Part shown: positions 61,206 through 64,000 of the stretch, one piece after another
How the letters are laid out: every line of letters begins with the position of its first letter
Position numbering within the stretch: position 1 is the stretch's first letter
Assembly (NCBI RefSeq): GCF_014633365.1
Contig: NC_068344.1
Location: forward strand, 19,297,669-19,361,668
DNA: 64,000 bases
DNA from: Diospyros lotus
Lineage: Eukaryota > Streptophyta > Magnoliopsida > Ericales > Ebenaceae
Direction of reading: 5' to 3'
Made by a program: the position numbers and the translations under genes
The notes under the pieces: model-generated
The model's input: the letters and a program-made list of their open reading frames with translations, nothing else
Database searches by the model: none
What the model was told of the DNA's origin: nothing

Positions 61206-61440
61206 TGTAGATTTACGGATATTACAGCATTAATGCCACAAATCTTCACTATTTAGGCAATGCTTAGTTAGGGAATGTACAGTTAGGCAATCTTCTCTGT
61301 TTTCCTTGTTTCCTTTTTGGTTGATTGATGATTTGTAGGAGATTCAAATCAGTTAGGGATTAGATCAGATTCCTTTCTTGTATATATATCTATCTTTGAT
61401 GTATAGGTAATGGTAAGAAAAGAAATAATCTTTTCCCTCA
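61206..61440 (+). repeat. 5' LTR of Copia C (start tentative)
   Basis: About 235 bp or slightly less, with a TATA-like TATATATATC near 61381 and end CA at 61440. No second LTR is in the window to fix the start. Confidence 0.5.
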
Positions 61441-61452
61441 TGGTATTAGAGT
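61441..61452 (+). promoter_or_regulatory. Primer-binding site of Copia C
   Basis: TGGTATTAGAGT, a variant of the tRNA-iMet complement with changes, directly after the LTR. Confidence 0.75.
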
Positions 61453-61692
61453 GGGTCTAGGGCTTCTTGTTCCTTTGTCTTTTTCATCCTTAAGTCACCA
61501 GCATCCCTTCCGTCTCCAACCAAGATAAAGAAACTGGTTGGTCAAGGGCTGTTCCCCAGTCCGTTGCCCATCTCTAGCATCGTCCACCATCGTTGTTCCT
61601 GTTCATTCTGGCCCCTGTCCGACATTGCTGCAATCTCCTCTGCCACAGCCAGTCTTCAAGCCACCTCTGAAAACCTATTTTCCGGTAGTAGT

Positions 61693-64000
61693 ATGGCTAT
61701 TGAGAAGGGTTCCTCGTTGGAAATCATCCCTAGCCACACGGGAACCATCGACAACACATCATTCACCATCACCGGCCATAGATTGAATGGCCAAAACTAC
61801 CTTCAATGGTTCCAGTCGATCCTGATCTTTATTTCCGAAAAAGGGAGAGATGATTATCTTATTGGTGAAGCCGTGCAGCCAAAGAAGGAAGATCCGAAGT
61901 ATCAGTCGTGGAAGACGGAAACAACCTGGTTATGTCATGGCTCCTCAATTCCATGACGAATGAAATTGGAAAAAATTTTCTCCTTTACGAAACAGATACA
62001 AAGATTTGGGAAGCTGCAAGGGAGGCATACTTGCACATGGAGAACACATCTGAGTTGTTTGAAATTGAGAATATTCTTCATGATCCGCGACAAGGAGACC
62101 TCATTGTCACTCAATACTTCAATACTTCAACATCCTCAACCACATTGGCAATAGTTGGATAAGCTCGAGGAGCACAAATGGAGGTGCCCAGAAGTGGATT
62201 GTACCATAAGAAGATTGTTGAACAGAAGAATCTATACAAGTTTTTAATTGGTCTAAATAAGAACTTGGATAACATTCATGGAAGGATCTTGTCTACAAGA
62301 CCAACCCTAGGCCTTCAAGAAGCATTTGCCAAGGTGAGATGGGAAGACAGTAAAAAGAAAGTCATGTTGGGGACCACCCAAAATCCATCCTCCAAAGCGA
62401 CTGCTCTTCCTGCTCGTCAACCTCAATCACACTACAACAAACAGAAGAAGGATCGGCCAGAATGCGAGCACTATCATAAACTTGGCCACACGAAAGATAT
62501 GTGTTGGGATTTAAATGACAAACCGGAGGACATGAAGCCAACAAATCGAAGAGAAAGCAAGGGGAATATGGTGAATTTGGAAGAAAGGACAAAGATATCT
62601 CTCTTTAGCAAAGATCAAATGGAGTTACTTTAGAAACTTTTTGGCCAGCCACAAAGCAATCTCTCCTCCTCGATCATTGCAACAGGAATTGTGTGGCTCA
62701 TAAAGGTAGTATCATTCATGCCCTAAATGTTAAAAGTAGTCGTTCAAATGTGTGGATTGTAGATTCCAGAGCATCAAACCATATGACTGGAGACTCAAGA
62801 CTTTTCACTAAAATTAGTCCTTGTCAAGAGAAGTGGATTGTTCGGATTGCTGATGGAATCCTAAGTGGCCAGAATAAGAACAGTGAAGTTGACCAAGAAT
62901 TTCACCCTTCACTTGGTGTTGTTTGTTCCCAATTTAGATTGTAATGTATTATCCATCAACAAGTTTACTCAAGATTATAATTGTGTCACTAACTTTTTAA
63001 AAAATTTGTGTCAATTTCAGGATTTGGATTCGGGAAGGATGATTGGCAATGCTGGGCAGTGTTCGGGGTTGTACATGCTAACAAGCAATAACTCTCCTAG
63101 TGGACAAGCTCTACATGTTGGTAGTCTAGATTTTCAAAGTTCGTCCTTTAATGTTTCTATTCCCAATTCAAATAATCAAGCCTTTCCGTGGCATTTTCGC
63201 TTAGGGAAACCAAATTTTGCATACCTTGAAAAGTTGTTCCCTTCGTTGTTCAAGAATAAAAATCCCAATTTGTTTCAATGTGAGGTGTGTCAACTTTCAA
63301 AGCATACTCGCAGTTCGTTTCCAAATCAATTATACAAACCTTCTCATCCATTTGCTATGATTCACAGTGATGTGTAGGGTCCCTCCCACACAAAACATAT
63401 TTTGGGATATCGATAGTTTGTGTCTTTCATTGATGACCACACTAGATTAACACGTTTTTTCCTTCCAAAAGAAAAATCTGAGGTTGATCAAGTCTTCAAA
63501 AACTTCAACATCATGATTCAAATGTAGTTTCATACAAAAATTCAAATTTTGAGGATAGACAATGCAAAAGAATACTTTAACTTTGTCCTGGGTGATTATT
63601 TTTTGAACCAAGGAATCATCCATCCAAGTCCTTGTGTTAACACCTCTCAACAAAATGGTATTGCCGAATGGAAGAATAGACACCTCCTTGAAGTTGCTCG
63701 ATCTCTCATGCTTTCTACCAATGTTCTGAAGCATTCTTGGGGGGGCTGCCATTCTCACAGCCACCTACTTGATTAGTCGGATGCCTTATCAAGTCCTTAA
63801 ATTCCAAATTCCACTCCAAGCACTCCTCACTTTATACCAACATTCTCAGTTTGTGCCCACCATTCCACTTAAAGTCTTCGGTTGTTCAGTTTTTGTCCAC
63901 ATTCATCCTCATAATCGTTTGAAAGTTAGACCTCAAGCCCTCAAGTGTATTTTTCTGGGACACTCACCAAATCAAAAAGGATACACGTGTTTCTCACCTT
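61693..64000 (+). pseudogene. Copia C gag-protease-integrase, degenerate and partial
   Basis: Gag from MAIEKGSS (61693) through LNGQNYLQWFQS, shifted near 61925. Its knuckle CEHYHKLGHTKDMC (about 62461) lacks the second Cys of the usual CX2C. The protease motif reads WIVDSRASNHMTG (about 62752), with Arg replacing the active-site Gly. Integrase follows with WHFRLGKPN...CEVCQLSKHTRSS (about 63188..63310), a stop at about 63376, LRIDNAKEYFN (about 63549) and QQNGIAEWKNRHLLEVARSL. A frameshift lies near 63738 (run of Gs). Continues past the window end. Confidence 0.82.

Larger units (their letters stand above)
61206..64000 (+). mobile_element. Copia element C (3' end outside window)
   Basis: 5' LTR ending CCCTCA at 61440, primer-binding site at 61441, gag, protease and integrase up to the window edge. 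The LTR start is not certain: TGTAGATTTACGG at 61206 or a TG near 61234 are candidates. It lies next to the most 5' visible kinase exon (ends at 61204), on the opposite strand. Confidence 0.75.

Overview
This is nuclear DNA from a flowering plant, most likely a repeat-rich dicot or magnoliid. The evidence is: multi-exon genes with GT-AG introns, a plant tRNA-Arg(TCG), a CYP77A-type P450, a CTR1-type Raf-like kinase, and a dense load of plant LTR retrotransposons primed by initiator tRNA-Met. Four host genes are supported: the P450 (28134..29687, minus), tRNA-Arg (36596..36669, plus), a small plastid-targeted-looking membrane protein (37699..38166, plus), and the kinase domain and 3' end of a Raf-like MAPKKK spread over ten exons (61204 down to 40325, minus, 5' end outside the window).

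The left part (1..27 kb) is almost entirely retroelement. A full-length Ty3/gypsy chromovirus (42..9628, minus) has 2.08-kb LTRs and a perfect 5-bp target duplication. Its gag-pol frame is broken only by five in-frame stops, and an intact extra acidic ORF lies upstream of gag. After it come a 103-bp minisatellite inside a SIRE-like LTR remnant, a gypsy LTR-like fragment, a Copia element that has lost its 3' half (13858..16337, perfect target duplication), another LTR-like remnant, a decayed SIRE-like region carrying a SINE-like insert, a clean tRNA-derived SINE (23610..23852), and a second copy of the gypsy LTR-like repeat.

The middle (28..40 kb) is the gene-bearing part. It has the GC-rich P450, microsatellites, a hAT-type MITE (34612..35224), the tRNA gene, and a foldback element with long inverted repeats ending about 200 bp upstream of the small membrane-protein gene.

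The right part (40..64 kb) is one gene, the kinase, whose introns are packed with transposons. A LINE fragment is split by a hAT-type element in the 3.8-kb intron. The 13.85-kb intron holds a MULE-like element, a complete short-LTR Copia with a second Copia nested in it, and another LINE remnant. A third Copia starts at or just beyond the most 5' visible exon. Even so, the ten exons join in frame into an uninterrupted kinase domain with all key residues.

No novel enzymatic system is evident. The most unusual items are the conserved extra ORF of the chromovirus, the nested intron architecture of the kinase gene, and the foldback element bracketed by long direct repeats.
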